Assembly (NCBI GenBank): GCA_037783415.1
Contig: JAZGTN010000192.1
Coordinates: forward strand, 2,852,001 to 2,916,000
Direction of reading: 5' to 3'
Origin: Leptasterias polaris
Taxonomy: Eukaryota; Echinodermata; Asteroidea; Forcipulatida; Asteriidae
Length of the DNA: 64,000 bases
Made by a program: the position numbers and the translations under genes. Position 1 is the first letter of the stretch. Each line of letters begins with the position of its first letter. The notes beneath the pieces are model-generated. The model was not told the DNA's origin. It did no database searches and saw nothing but the letters and a program-made list of their open reading frames with translations. Of this stretch, positions 34,536-48,567 are shown piece by piece.

Positions 34536-37500
34536 GACAAGTGTGATGCAAATTCCTTCACAAACTTGGCGCCTCCAAAACTGACCTTTTCCACAAATAA
34601 TAGCCTCTACAACCAAGACCAGCCCCAGCTTGATAAATCCAGCCTGGTCCTACTGGCACGCTCCGTAAAAAAAGGCAAAACGCACAACAACAGCGCTTGC
34701 TTTTCAGTCCAATAGACTAAGCCACTTACATGTAGTAATAATACTACTCCTTAGCGGTCAAGTCAAAGTAAACCCTGGACCTGGTCCCTCAAGCCCTGTT
34801 CCCGAATACCCGTGTGGTATCTGCAACAACGAGGTCAATGACAGCCATGCTGCTCTCAATTGCGACACATGTGGGTTCTGGTGCCACATTCAATGTGCTG
34901 GCATTCCTGTGCATCACTATAGTATACTATAGTCAAGGCGTCAAGCAGCTTCTCGTGGATCTGCTGTGAATGTGGCTCACCGAACTTCAGCAGCTCCCTA
35001 CACGCCACAACTCCAGCCGAACTTTAAAATCCTTTCTCGCCACTTGAATGGGATACAAGCTTATCTGAAACAGATCCCGGTTCTACAGCCCTTCCACAGA
35101 CGTCTACACCGTGATTGCCGGCGACTTCAACTGTCCCCGACATCGATTGGACTACGGGTACTGCATCAAACCCCAACACCGCTAGTATTCACCAAAAATT
35201 TCTTGACATACTCATGGATCATTCACTTGTGCAATTAGTCAACCAGGTCACCAGACCAATCTCCAACAGTATATTAGACCTAATCAACAGCTTGTAAGCA
35301 ACATCGAATCAAACCCAGGTATTTCAGACCACAACATCATCACCTTTAACATCAACTGAAAAACCCAAACAGCAAGCTAAACCACCCCAGAAACTCTTCA
35401 TAAAACTTCTTCCATAAAGCCGACACAGCCCAACTGAAACAGCGGGTTAATCAATTCACAGAGGACTTCCTTCACTCTGACCCAATCAGCAACACTGTTA
35501 ATACAAACTGGTCCAAAATACTTGACAGTCTCAATGGCATCCTGAATACGTGTTGTGTCCCTTCAAAGTGGAGTAAAAGTAAACGCCATCTGCCATGGAT
35601 CTCAACTACCTTGAAGCGAGAGATGCGAAAGCGGGACAGACTATACAGGGAAGCACGTAAACTCCAAAACAATAGAACCTGGTACGAATACAGACAATTC
35701 CACAATCAACAACGTCATCAATGTCAACAATGTCAACAACGTCATCGGAGCAAGTCTTGCAGAGAAACCAAAAACTTTCTGGTCATATGTTAAACTCATG
35801 CGAACTGAGCACCTGGGCATTCCTACCCTGCGATCTGCCTCCAAAATGTGCTCAACAGACAAAGACAAGGCTGAACTGTTAAATAATTACTTCCAATGAT
35901 CTGTATTCACGCAAGAAACCAACCTAAACATACCAGACAAGGGAATTTCTCCATACCCATCCATCACAAACATCGTCATAGGTATTGCTGGAGTAGAAAA
36001 GCAACTTGCAGCAATCAATCCATCTAAAGCGTGTGGACCAGATGAAATTTCACCTAAGCTTTTGAAGTTAGTTGAGCATGAAATAGCACCAGCACTAACT
36101 TTCCTTTTCCAACAATCATACAATAGTGGCACCATTCCTACCCAATGGAAAAAAGCTCTGGTCACCAGCATCTACAAGAAGGACCCAAAATCTGATCCAT
36201 CTACTTACAGGCATATCTCCTTAACCTGTGCATGCTGTAAGGTCATGGAACACATCATACTGAGCCATTTATCCAAACATCCTTCTTGATTCACAACATG
36301 GCTTCAGAGGAAAACTGTCAACTACAACACAACTCATATCTGCGACACACGATTGGGTCTTCCTAGATTTTAGCAAGGCTTTTGACAACGTGCCTCACCA
36401 TCGCCTGTCAGCCAAGCTTCAATTCTATGGTGTCAGAGGTGACACGGTAAATTGGATTAGTGCATTCCTGAGTGATCGCGAACAGGCTGTGACAGTCAAT
36501 GGTTCCTTTTCGTCTTGGGTTAAGGTAACATCAGGTGTACCTCAAGGTTCAGTGTTGGGAACGACATCCAGGACCAAGTGCAATCCACATTGAGGCTTTT
36601 TGCTGATGACAGTGTTATCTATCGCAAAATCCATTGCCAGGAAGATCATTCCAAGCTCCTGCAAGACATATCATTGCTCACTGACTGGTCCGCCAAATGG
36701 TTGATGCACTTCAATATCAACAAATGTGCCTTACTATCGAACACCAAAAAACACAAGCCCAGTCTCTTTCAATATAATATCCTTGGAACAACTCTTGCCT
36801 CAGTAGACCAGTACGATTACCTGGGAGTCACAGTGACTCATGATCTCCGCTGGAACATCCACCACCAGAAAATGATAAATAAATCTAGCCGCACCCTTGG
36901 TCTTCTCCGCAGAACCCTCGCTCATTGCACCCAAACTGTTAAAATAACTGCCTACAAAACCCTAGTTCGCCCGCAAATGGACTACGCCTCAGAAGTCTGG
37001 AGTCCACACACATTGGATGGCCAAAAACGACTTGAGCAAATTCATAAATCCATTGCCTCAGTAGACCAGTACGGTCACATTACTCATTAACTACCTGGGA
37101 TGGGAGACACTGCATGTAAGACGCCTTCTTGCACAGTCCACAATGTTCTTCAAAATACACCGTGGTCTAGTCAACATCCAATTGCCACCATCCATCAAAC
37201 CAGCTACATACATTGCCAGACAGGATCACTCCCTCAAGAATACCATACCGGATGCCTCAAACGACCAATACAAATTTTCATTCTACCCAAGAACAGTTAA
37301 GATCTGGAACCAACTACCATCTACAGCAGTCTTCGCACCATCCATCTCAGCATTCCAACAGGTTGCCCTGCCAGCTATCAGAGTCCTACAGCCTCTGGCT
37401 GGCTCTAGGATGCTGTAAACCCATTTCGGCTCTTGTACAGTGTAAATAGCGCGCCTTTTCTTTCATTTCTCACTGCACTTCTGCACTGTCGACCAATGAC

Positions 37501-37577
37501 GGTCACCAACGCACCATCCCAGTTTAGCTTCCTACGTGAGCTTTATAGGGATTATTTTACTCAAGACTTTTACTCAA
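34536..37577 (+). mobile_element. Dead CR1/L2-like retrotransposon (unit 5)
   Basis: The RT core is 35900-37418, motif A Asp is at 36366-36368 and FADD at 36599-36610. It carries the TGA variant at 35357-35359. Confidence 0.88.
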
Positions 37578-38659
37578 ATGTCATCATGCTTGGGCAAAGC
37601 TTTAGGAACAGTACCGGTAAAACATTGGCTTGAAAGTAATCATTGGATCGCTAAAATTTTAAGGGGTAAAATGTCATTAGATTGGTAAATGTGTGACAGA
37701 CCAAACAACATGAGCTTCAAAGAAAACCAAAGACAGCAAAATTATCAAGGTGTTACGTTTAGAGGGACTGGAGAGCCCGACATTCGGAAAATTTTAAGAC
37801 ACAGCACATTATTTTAAGAGTAGAACAATCATTTAGGTGGTCTGTTTCAAGGGACTACACAACAGGATGTTTTGAGACGGCACAACATTTGAGAGTTGAA
37901 ATATCCTTAGACTAAACAACAACATAAGCCTCAACGAAAACCACAAACAAAGCAACATAGGATCATGAACAGTTTTAAGAGTTGTACAATCATTTACATG
38001 TAGGTGGCACATTTCAAGGTACTTGACAACATGAGGTTCAGAGAAATATAACAGACGGCGCAACTTCGTCTCATGAACAGTTTAAGAGTTGAAAAACACT
38101 GCCCAGGGTTTCAAAACTTAAAGAAGAGTTGACATTAATCACGTACCTCACATGACATTCCATGTCCACTTCTTATTCATGATGGATACTGCTCTTCAAT
38201 CTGTGAATAACCAGCAAGCAGAGTAGAACACATCGTCAAAAATGTGTCATCAAACGTCATCATGCTAGGGCAAAGTTTAAGAAACAGAACAACATCAGCT
38301 CAGGAACAACTATTAGAAAGCTAAATTTTCGAACGACTAGACACATGAGCCACAAACGAAAACCAAAGGCACCACAACATTTGCTCCTGAATACTTTAAG
38401 ACTTATGAGGAACTGAACAAAATGAGGTTTGAAGAAATTTGAGAGACAGCACATCAATGGCTGGTAAAAATGTATAAATGTATAAATGTAAAATTAAAGT
38501 ATCATCGGCCTTTGAATAGTTTGAGTGATGAACCAACCATTAAGATGGCAAGTTTTAAAAGACATTATGAGCCTCAAAGAAAACCGAAGAGAGAACTTCA
38601 TGGACTCTTGAATAACTTGAGTGATAAACAATTATTAAGGTGACATGTTCTGATAAATA

Positions 38660-39000
38660 ATAATATCGGCTCTTGTATAGTGTAATTCTAAAGAATGATC
38701 ATTGCACTTCACACATTATTACCCCTGATCACTTGGCCATTTATTTCATTCCTGAAACCATCTCAGCTCCCTGGGGAGTATACGGCCTGTGCTTCCAAAG
38801 CGCACTAAGCTAAATCATTCACAAGAACCATCTCTGCCCTCACAGGGACCCATTTTACCCCTGGGTGAAGAGAAGCAATTATAGTTAAGTGTCTTGCTCA
38901 AGGACACAAGTTTCATGACCAGAATTCGAACCCACACCCTGACGACTCAGCCACCAGAACTAAAGTCTGACTGATGCACTTAACTGCTCTGCCTGACATG
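38660..39000 (-). mobile_element. tRNA-derived SINE (unit 5)
   Basis: The B box is at 38921-38933 and the A-box-like segment at 38983-38994. Confidence 0.7.
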
Positions 39001-39488
39001 CATTTGAAAATCATAGTGAAGGGTTTCAAAAACTTAAGAAGAACTTACATTTTTCAACATACCTCACATGACATTCCAAGTTGACCTTCTCTTATTCATG
39101 ATGGATACTGCTGCTCTTCAATCTGTAAATAATCTGCAAGCAAAGTGAGACACACTGTCATTAACCTTAAACATTTGATCAAATGTCAACATGCTTGGGC
39201 AGAGTTTAAGTAACAGTACAACATTTGCTCAAGAACAATTTGAGAGTTGATATATCATTAGATTGGTAAATTTCCGTATAAAATTTGACTTAAATTTTCT
39301 TTAACTTTGACACATATTTTCTTTAAAGTTTGTTACAGATTTTTTCCTTAAATTTTGTTACAGATTTTTCCTTAAACTTTGTTACAAATGTTACTCTCTG
39401 AAACTTTGCCAAAAAATGTACCTTTTGAAACTTTATTAAACTTCTAACTTCTTACCCGTCCCACAGCGTTTTATTCACGAGTCTAACT

Positions 39489-39568
39489 TTTATCCGAAGT
39501 AGTTCCTCCAAATCGGCAAGTAACTTGTAAAAGTTACTTGTCGATTTGGAGGAACTACTTCGGATAAA
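39489..39568. repeat. 38-bp inverted repeat (unit 5)
   Basis: Arms 39489-39526 and 39531-39568. Confidence 0.92.
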
Positions 39569-39704
39569 TAAAAATAAAATTTTAATATAATAATAATATA
39601 TATATACATACATAAAATAAAATAAAATAAAATAAAATAAAAATGAAAATTAAAGAAAAATAAAAAAGCGAAAAAAACCTAAAATAAGACCCTCAAAATT
39701 TTTT

Positions 39705-39850
39705 GCTAGGATAGTCCTGCGGGGCAATGCCCCGCCAAGCCCCAGGGGGGCTCCGCCCCCCTATCCCCCCTTATGAGGTCTAGGACCCCGGACCCTACGC
39801 AGCTAGACACCGACGCTGCTGGAGGGGGTAGGGGGATGGGTGGGAGGGAC
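39705..39850. other. GC-rich hairpin and G-quadruplex block (unit 5)
   Basis: Hairpins at 39719-39735 and 39744-39762; G-quadruplex motif at 39824-39848. Confidence 0.78.
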
Positions 39851-39876
39851 TATATGCTATATGCTATATATTACAC

Positions 39877-40295
39877 CTGTATTTTATGACAGTTTGCTAT
39901 TCCTGTACCAGACACATTCTAACCGTATATTTTAAGACAGTTAGCTATTCTCATACCCGACACATTCAACCATACATTTTAAGACAGTTTGCTATTCTCG
40001 TACCCGATACATTCTAACCGTATATTTTAAGACAGTTTGCTAGTCTCGTACCCGATACACTCTAACCGTATATTTTAAGACAGTTTGCTAGTCTCGTACC
40101 CGATACACTCTAACCGTATATTTTAAGACAGTTTGCTAGTCTCGTACCCGATACATTCTAACCGTATATTTTAAGACAGTTTGCTATTCTCGTACCCGAT
40201 ACACTCTAACCGTATATTTTAAGACAGTTTGCTATTCTCGTACCCGATACATTCTAACCGTATATTTTAAGACAGTTTGCTATTCCCGTACCCGA
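39877..40295. repeat. 48-bp minisatellite (unit 5)
   Basis: Same copy number and variant order as unit 1. Confidence 0.94.
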
Positions 40296-40306
40296 AATAT
40301 TATAGT

Positions 40307-40387
40307 CCCTAACCCTGACCCTAACCCTTTCCCTAACCTTAACCCTAACCATGGCCCTAACCCTAATGACAAACTTAACCCTAACCT
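40307..40387. repeat. Telomere-like tract (unit 5)
   Basis: Same degenerate pattern as unit 1. Confidence 0.83.
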
Positions 40388-42715
40388 TTCAAATAATTTC
40401 AATACACTGCACGTTCTTCAAATTCAATTTTGTATATTTATTCATTATTAGTAAACACACTATTGTTTTTACAGATTCGTTACATTTTACTTTTAATCTT
40501 ATACTACTTTACATTAACTTCTGTCAACTTGGTTCTCCTAGGAATTCCTCCTTTCCTTTTTAGTCTTACTCTGCATTCATGTAGCTACACTTCCTACTCC
40601 TTCATCGCTGTCATCTCAAACACTTGTCCTTTTAAAATAAATTGTCTTCCATTCAGTGGTTCACGTTTGCAAAGAACCACTTTACAACGGCAAATATTTC
40701 TTGTTGCCATTTATTAACGCCTGGACCAACTTCTCAAAGTGTTCTTTTGGATGCAGTCATGTGACCATCATCAATTGGTTATTTACTCTATTGCTACATT
40801 CACACCTGTTATCGTGATCTCCAAAACTGTGATTCTTCTTCAAAGTTTACTCTGTTCTGCCAACACCGTCCTATCGTCGTCGTCTCTGTTAAGGTCACTA
40901 TCGTCCATGTTAGCAGCAAAACCTTTCCACGTCACAACCATCCGCCAGCACCCCCTAACCAAAAGCAAATAAAGAAATCGTACAACATCAGTTCCTGAAC
41001 AATTTGACAGTTGAAATATCATTAAAATCGTAAAGTTTTGAAGGACACAACATCGACTCTGAAATAAGTTGAGAGTTGAACAATCATTAAGGTGGCAGTT
41101 TTAAGAGACTGGACACCATGAGGTTTGGAGAAAATTTAAGAAACAGTACGACATCGGCTCGTTAACAGTTGAAGCGTTAAACATCATTGCGCAATACAAC
41201 TGGATAACATGAAGTTCGGAGAAATGTAAGAGACGACATAACTTCGGCTTGTTAGCAGTTTAACAGTTGAAAATAAATTGCAGGGTTTAAAGACTTAAGA
41301 AGAGTTGACATTTATCAACATACCTCACATGACATTCCATGTTGAACTTATTCATGATGGATACTGCTCTTCAATCTGTGAATAATCTGAAAGCAAAAAA
41401 CGACACACAGTCATAAACATTATTTTAAGACAGTTAGCTATTCCTGTACATATTCTATGCGTATGACACTTTTCTAATCTCCAACATCAGTTCCAGAACA
41501 ATTTGACAGTTCTCAAGGAAAACCACAATAGAGCACAACATCGACTCTGAAATAACTTGAGAGTTGAACAATCATTAAGATGGCAGTTTTAAGAGACTGG
41601 ACAACATGAGGTTCGGAGAAATGTAAGAGACAGAACGACATCGGCTCGTGAACAGTTGTTGAACATCATTGCGCAGGGTTTAAAAATTTAAGAAGAATTG
41701 ACATTTTTCAACATACCTCATACGACATTCTAAGTTGGCCTTCTCTTATCCATGATGGATACTGCTCTTCAATCTGTGGACAATCTGCAAGCAAAGTAGA
41801 ACACACTGTCATAAACATGTCATCATGCTTGGGCAAAGTTTAAGAAACAGAACATCATTGACTTGTGAACAATTATTAGATTGCTAAATCTTTAAGAGTT
41901 GAAAAATCATTAGATTGGTAAAGTTTTGAACGACTAGATACATGAGCCTAAAAAAGAAAAGACAGCATCACATCGACTCTGGATTAAGTTGAGAGTTGAA
42001 CAATCATTTGGGTGGCAAGTTTTTAAAGACTTGACAACAAGAAGTTTACAGAAAATTAAGAGAGGGCACAACATTGATTGGTATTAGATTGGTATTTATT
42101 TGAGGAGCTGGAAGACATGAACCTCAAGGAAAACCAAAGACAGTACAACATTGGCTCTTGAGTAATATAACAGTTGAACGATCATCAAGGTGTTACGTTT
42201 CGAGAGAATGGACAACATTCCAAGACGTTCGGAGAAATTTAAGAGACAGCATAACAGTGGCTAATGAACAGTTGAAGCATTGAAAATCATTGAGCGTGGT
42301 TTAAAAAACTTTAAAAGAATGAACATTATTCAACATACCTCACATGTCATTTCAAGATGACCTGCTCTTCAATGTGTAAATTATCTGCAAGCGTAAAAAA
42401 GACACACTGTCAAAAACATTTCATAAAATGTCATCATGCTTGGGAAAAGTTTACGAAAGCATCATTGGCTTGAGAACAATTTAAGAGTTGCAATATCAGT
42501 AGATTGGTAAATTTTTGAACGACTAAACACATGAGCCCCAAAGAAAACCAAAGGCACCACAACATTGGCTCCTGAATACTTTTAGAACTGAACAATCATT
42601 AAGGCGGCAAGTTTTAAAAGACTAGACATTATGAGCCTCAAGGAAAACCAATGAGAGCACAACATCTATTCTATAATAACTTGAATGATGATAAATCATT
42701 AAGGTTGCACGTTTT

Positions 42716-45700
42716 GACAAGTGTGATGCAAATTCCTTCACAAACTTGGCGCCTCCAAAACTGACCTTTTCCACAAATAATAGCCTCTACAACCAAGACC
42801 AGCCCCAGCTTGATAAATCCAGCCTGGTCCTACTGGCACGCTCCGTAAAAAAAGGCAAAACGCACAACAACAGCGCTTGCTTTTCAGTCCAATAGACTAA
42901 GCCACTTACATGTAGTAATAATACTACTCCTTAGCGGTCAAGTCAAAGTAAACCCTGGACCTGGTCCCTCAAGCCCTGTTCCCGAATACCCGTGTGGTAT
43001 CTGCAACAACGAGGTCAATGACAGCCATGCTGCTCTCAATTGCGACACATGTGGGTTCTGGTGCCACATTCAATGTGCTGGCATTCCTGTGCATCACTAT
43101 AGTATACTATAGTCAAGGCGTCAAGCAGCTTCTCGTGGATCTGCTGTGAATGTGGCTCACCGAACTTCAGCAGCTCCCTACACGCCACAACTCCAGCCGA
43201 ACTTTAAAATCCTTTCTCGCCACTTGAATGGGATACAAGCTTATCTGAAACAGATCCCGGTTCTACAGCCCTTCCACAGACGTCTACACCGTGATTGCCG
43301 GCGACTTCAACTGTCCCCGACATCGATTGGACTACGGGTACTGCATCAAACCCCAACACCGCTAGTATTCACCAAAAATTTCTTGACATACTCATGGATC
43401 ATTCACTTGTGCAATTAGTCAACCAGGTCACCAGACCAATCTCCAACAGTATATTAGACCTAATCAACAGCTTGTAAGCAACATCGAATCAAACCCAGGT
43501 ATTTCAGACCACAACATCATCACCTTTAACATCAACTCAAAAACCCAAACAGCAAGCTAAACCACCCCAGAAACTCTTCATAAAACTTCTTCCATAAAGC
43601 CGACACAGCCCAACTGAAACAGCGGGTTAATCAATTCACAGAGGACTTCCTTCACTCTGACCCAATCAGCAACACTGTTAATACAAACTGGTCCAAAATA
43701 CTTGACAGTCTCAATGGCATCCTGAATACGTGTTGTGTCCCTTCAAAGTGGAGTAAAAGTAAACGCCATCTGCCATGGATCTCAACTACCTTGAAGCGAG
43801 AGATGCGAAAGCGGGACAGACTATACAGGGAAGCACGTAAACTCCAAAACAATAGAACCTGGTACGAATACAGACAATTCCACAATCAACAACGTCATCA
43901 ATGTCAACAATGTCAACAACGTCATCGGAGCAAGTCTTGCAGAGAAACCAAAAACTTTCTGGTCATATGTTAAACTCATGCGAACTGAGCACCTGGGCAT
44001 TCCTACCCTGCGATCTGCCTCCAAAATGTGCTCAACAGACAAAGACAAGGCTGAACTGTTAAATAATTACTTCCAATGATCTGTATTCACGCAAGAAACC
44101 AACCTAAACATACCAGACAAGGGAATTTCTCCATACCCATCCATCACAAACATCGTCATAGGTATTGCTGGAGTAGAAAAGCAACTTGCAGCAATCAATC
44201 CATCTAAAGCGTGTGGACCAGATGAAATTTCACCTAAGCTTTTGAAGTTAGTTGAGCATGAAATAGCACCAGCACTAACTTTCCTTTTCCAACAATCATA
44301 CAATAGTGGCACCATTCCTACCCAATGGAAAAAAGCTCTGGTCACCAGCATCTACAAGAAGGACCCAAAATCTGATCCATCTACTTACAGGCATATCTCC
44401 TTAACCTGTGCATGCTGTAAGGTCATGGAACACATCATACTGAGCCATTTATCCAAACATCCTTCTTGATTCACAACATGGCTTCAGAGGAAAACTGTCA
44501 ACTACAACACAACTCATATCTGCGACACACGATTGGGTCTTCCTAGATTTTAGCAAGGCTTTTGACAACGTGCCTCACCATCGCCTGTCAGCCAAGCTTC
44601 AATTCTATGGTGTCAGAGGTGACACGGTAAATTGGATTAGTGCATTCCTGAGTGATCGCGAACAGGCTGTGACAGTCAATGGTTCCTTTTCGTCTTGGGT
44701 TAAGGTAACATCAGGTGTACCTCAAGGTTCAGTGTTGGGAACGACATCCAGGACCAAGTGCAATCCACATTGAGGCTTTTTGCTGATGACAGTGTTATCT
44801 ATCGCAAAATCCATTGCCAGGAAGATCATTCCAAGCTCCTGCAAGACATATCATTGCTCACTGACTGGTCCGCCAAATGGTTGATGCACTTCAATATCAA
44901 CAAATGTGCCTTACTATCGAACACCAAAAAACACAAGCCCAGTCTCTTTCAATATAATATCCTTGGAACAACTCTTGCCTCAGTAGACCAGTACGATTAC
45001 CTGGGAGTCACAGTGACTCATGATCTCCGCTGGAACATCCACCACCAGAAAATGATAAATAAATCTAGCCGCACCCTTGGTCTTCTCCGCAGAACCCTCG
45101 CTCATTGCACCCAAACTGTTAAAATAACTGCCTACAAAACCCTAGTTCGCCCGCAAATGGACTACGCCTCAGAAGTCTGGAGTCCACACACATTGGATGG
45201 CCAAAAACGACTTGAGCAAATTCATAAATCCATTGCCTCAGTAGACCAGTACGGTCACATTACTCATTAACTACCTGGGATGGGAGACACTGCATGTAAG
45301 ACGCCTTCTTGCACAGTCCACAATGTTCTTCAAAATACACCGTGGTCTAGTCAACATCCAATTGCCACCATCCATCAAACCAGCTACATACATTGCCAGA
45401 CAGGATCACTCCCTCAAGAATACCATACCGGATGCCTCAAACGACCAATACAAATTTTCATTCTACCCAAGAACAGTTAAGATCTGGAACCAACTACCAT
45501 CTACAGCAGTCTTCGCACCATCCATCTCAGCATTCCAACAGGTTGCCCTGCCAGCTATCAGAGTCCTACAGCCTCTGGCTGGCTCTAGGATGCTGTAAAC
45601 CCATTTCGGCTCTTGTACAGTGTAAATAGCGCGCCTTTTCTTTCATTTCTCACTGCACTTCTGCACTGTCGACCAATGACGGTCACCAACGCACCATCCC

Positions 45701-45757
45701 AGTTTAGCTTCCTACGTGAGCTTTATAGGGATTATTTTACTCAAGACTTTTACTCAA
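42716..45757 (+). mobile_element. Dead CR1/L2-like retrotransposon (unit 6)
   Basis: The RT core is 44080-45598, motif A Asp is at 44546-44548 and FADD at 44779-44790. The codon at 43537-43539 is TCA, as in unit 2. Confidence 0.88.
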
Positions 45758-46839
45758 ATGTCATCATGCTTGGGCAAAGCTTTAGGAACAGTACCGGTAA
45801 AACATTGGCTTGAAAGTAATCATTGGATCGCTAAAATTTTAAGGGGTAAAATGTCATTAGATTGGTAAATGTGTGACAGACCAAACAACATGAGCTTCAA
45901 AGAAAACCAAAGACAGCAAAATTATCAAGGTGTTACGTTTAGAGGGACTGGAGAGCCCGACATTCGGAAAATTTTAAGACACAGCACATTATTTTAAGAG
46001 TAGAACAATCATTTAGGTGGTCTGTTTCAAGGGACTACACAACAGGATGTTTTGAGACGGCACAACATTTGAGAGTTGAAATATCCTTAGACTAAACAAC
46101 AACATAAGCCTCAACGAAAACCACAAACAAAGCAACATAGGATCATGAACAGTTTTAAGAGTTGTACAATCATTTACATGTAGGTGGCACATTTCAAGGT
46201 ACTTGACAACATGAGGTTCAGAGAAATATAACAGACGGCGCAACTTCGTCTCATGAACAGTTTAAGAGTTGAAAAACACTGCCCAGGGTTTCAAAACTTA
46301 AAGAAGAGTTGACATTAATCACGTACCTCACATGACATTCCATGTCCACTTCTTATTCATGATGGATACTGCTCTTCAATCTGTGAATAACCAGCAAGCA
46401 GAGTAGAACACATCGTCAAAAATGTGTCATCAAACGTCATCATGCTAGGGCAAAGTTTAAGAAACAGAACAACATCAGCTCAGGAACAACTATTAGAAAG
46501 CTAAATTTTCGAACGACTAGACACATGAGCCACAAACGAAAACCAAAGGCACCACAACATTTGCTCCTGAATACTTTAAGACTTATGAGGAACTGAACAA
46601 AATGAGGTTTGAAGAAATTTGAGAGACAGCACATCAATGGCTGGTAAAAATGTATAAATGTATAAATGTAAAATTAAAGTATCATCGGCCTTTGAATAGT
46701 TTGAGTGATGAACCAACCATTAAGATGGCAAGTTTTAAAAGACATTATGAGCCTCAAAGAAAACCGAAGAGAGAACTTCATGGACTCTTGAATAACTTGA
46801 GTGATAAACAATTATTAAGGTGACATGTTCTGATAAATA

Positions 46840-47180
46840 ATAATATCGGCTCTTGTATAGTGTAATTCTAAAGAATGATCATTGCACTTCACACATTATT
46901 ACCCCTGATCACTTGGCCATTTATTTCATTCCTGAAACCATCTCAGCTCCCTGGGGAGTATACGGCCTGTGCTTCCAAAGCGCACTAAGCTAAATCATTC
47001 ACAAGAACCATCTCTGCCCTCACAGGGACCCATTTTACCCCTGGGTGAAGAGAAGCAATTATAGTTAAGTGTCTTGCTCAAGGACACAAGTTTCATGACC
47101 AGAATTCGAACCCACACCCTGACGACTCAGCCACCAGAACTAAAGTCTGACTGATGCACTTAACTGCTCTGCCTGACATG
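46840..47180 (-). mobile_element. tRNA-derived SINE (unit 6)
   Basis: The B box is at 47101-47113 and the A-box-like segment at 47163-47174. Confidence 0.7.
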
Positions 47181-47668
47181 CATTTGAAAATCATAGTGAA
47201 GGGTTTCAAAAACTTAAGAAGAACTTACATTTTTCAACATACCTCACATGACATTCCAAGTTGACCTTCTCTTATTCATGATGGATACTGCTGCTCTTCA
47301 ATCTGTAAATAATCTGCAAGCAAAGTGAGACACACTGTCATTAACCTTAAACATTTGATCAAATGTCAACATGCTTGGGCAGAGTTTAAGTAACAGTACA
47401 ACATTTGCTCAAGAACAATTTGAGAGTTGATATATCATTAGATTGGTAAATTTCCGTATAAAATTTGACTTAAATTTTCTTTAACTTTGACACATATTTT
47501 CTTTAAAGTTTGTTACAGATTTTTTCCTTAAATTTTGTTACAGATTTTTCCTTAAACTTTGTTACAAATGTTACTCTCTGAAACTTTGCCAAAAAATGTA
47601 CCTTTTGAAACTTTATTAAACTTCTAACTTCTTACCCGTCCCACAGCGTTTTATTCACGAGTCTAACT

Positions 47669-47748
47669 TTTATCCGAAGTAGTTCCTCCAAATCGGCAAG
47701 TAACTTGTAAAAGTTACTTGTCGATTTGGAGGAACTACTTCGGATAAA
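47669..47748. repeat. 38-bp inverted repeat (unit 6)
   Basis: Arms 47669-47706 and 47711-47748. Confidence 0.92.
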
Positions 47749-47884
47749 TAAAAATAAAATTTTAATATAATAATAATATATATATACATACATAAAATAA
47801 AATAAAATAAAATAAAATAAAAATGAAAATTAAAGAAAAATAAAAAAGCGAAAAAAACCTAAAATAAGACCCTCAAAATTTTTT

Positions 47885-48030
47885 GCTAGGATAGTCCTGC
47901 GGGGCAATGCCCCGCCAAGCCCCAGGGGGGCTCCGCCCCCCTATCCCCCCTTATGAGGTCTAGGACCCCGGACCCTACGCAGCTAGACACCGACGCTGCT
48001 GGAGGGGGTAGGGGGATGGGTGGGAGGGAC
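47885..48030. other. GC-rich hairpin and G-quadruplex block (unit 6)
   Basis: Hairpins at 47899-47915 and 47924-47942; G-quadruplex motif at 48004-48028. Confidence 0.78.
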
Positions 48031-48056
48031 TATATGCTATATGCTATATATTACAC

Positions 48057-48475
48057 CTGTATTTTATGACAGTTTGCTATTCCTGTACCAGACACATTCT
48101 AACCGTATATTTTAAGACAGTTAGCTATTCTCATACCCGACACATTCAACCATACATTTTAAGACAGTTTGCTATTCTCGTACCCGATACATTCTAACCG
48201 TATATTTTAAGACAGTTTGCTAGTCTCGTACCCGATACACTCTAACCGTATATTTTAAGACAGTTTGCTAGTCTCGTACCCGATACACTCTAACCGTATA
48301 TTTTAAGACAGTTTGCTAGTCTCGTACCCGATACATTCTAACCGTATATTTTAAGACAGTTTGCTATTCTCGTACCCGATACACTCTAACCGTATATTTT
48401 AAGACAGTTTGCTATTCTCGTACCCGATACATTCTAACCGTATATTTTAAGACAGTTTGCTATTCCCGTACCCGA
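48057..48475. repeat. 48-bp minisatellite (unit 6)
   Basis: Same copy number and variant order as unit 1. Confidence 0.94.
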
Positions 48476-48486
48476 AATATTATAGT

Positions 48487-48567
48487 CCCTAACCCTGACC
48501 CTAACCCTTTCCCTAACCTTAACCCTAACCATGGCCCTAACCCTAATGACAAACTTAACCCTAACCT
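48487..48567. repeat. Telomere-like tract (unit 6)
   Basis: Same degenerate pattern as unit 1. Confidence 0.83.

Larger units (their letters stand above)
32721..40900. repeat. Macrosatellite unit 5
   Basis: Variant state: G at 35358, C at 37204, T at 39704. It is the last of three adjacent units with the G variant. Satellite blocks lie at 32785-34535, 37578-38659 and 39001-39280. The unclassified stretch is 40388-40964. Confidence 0.95.
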
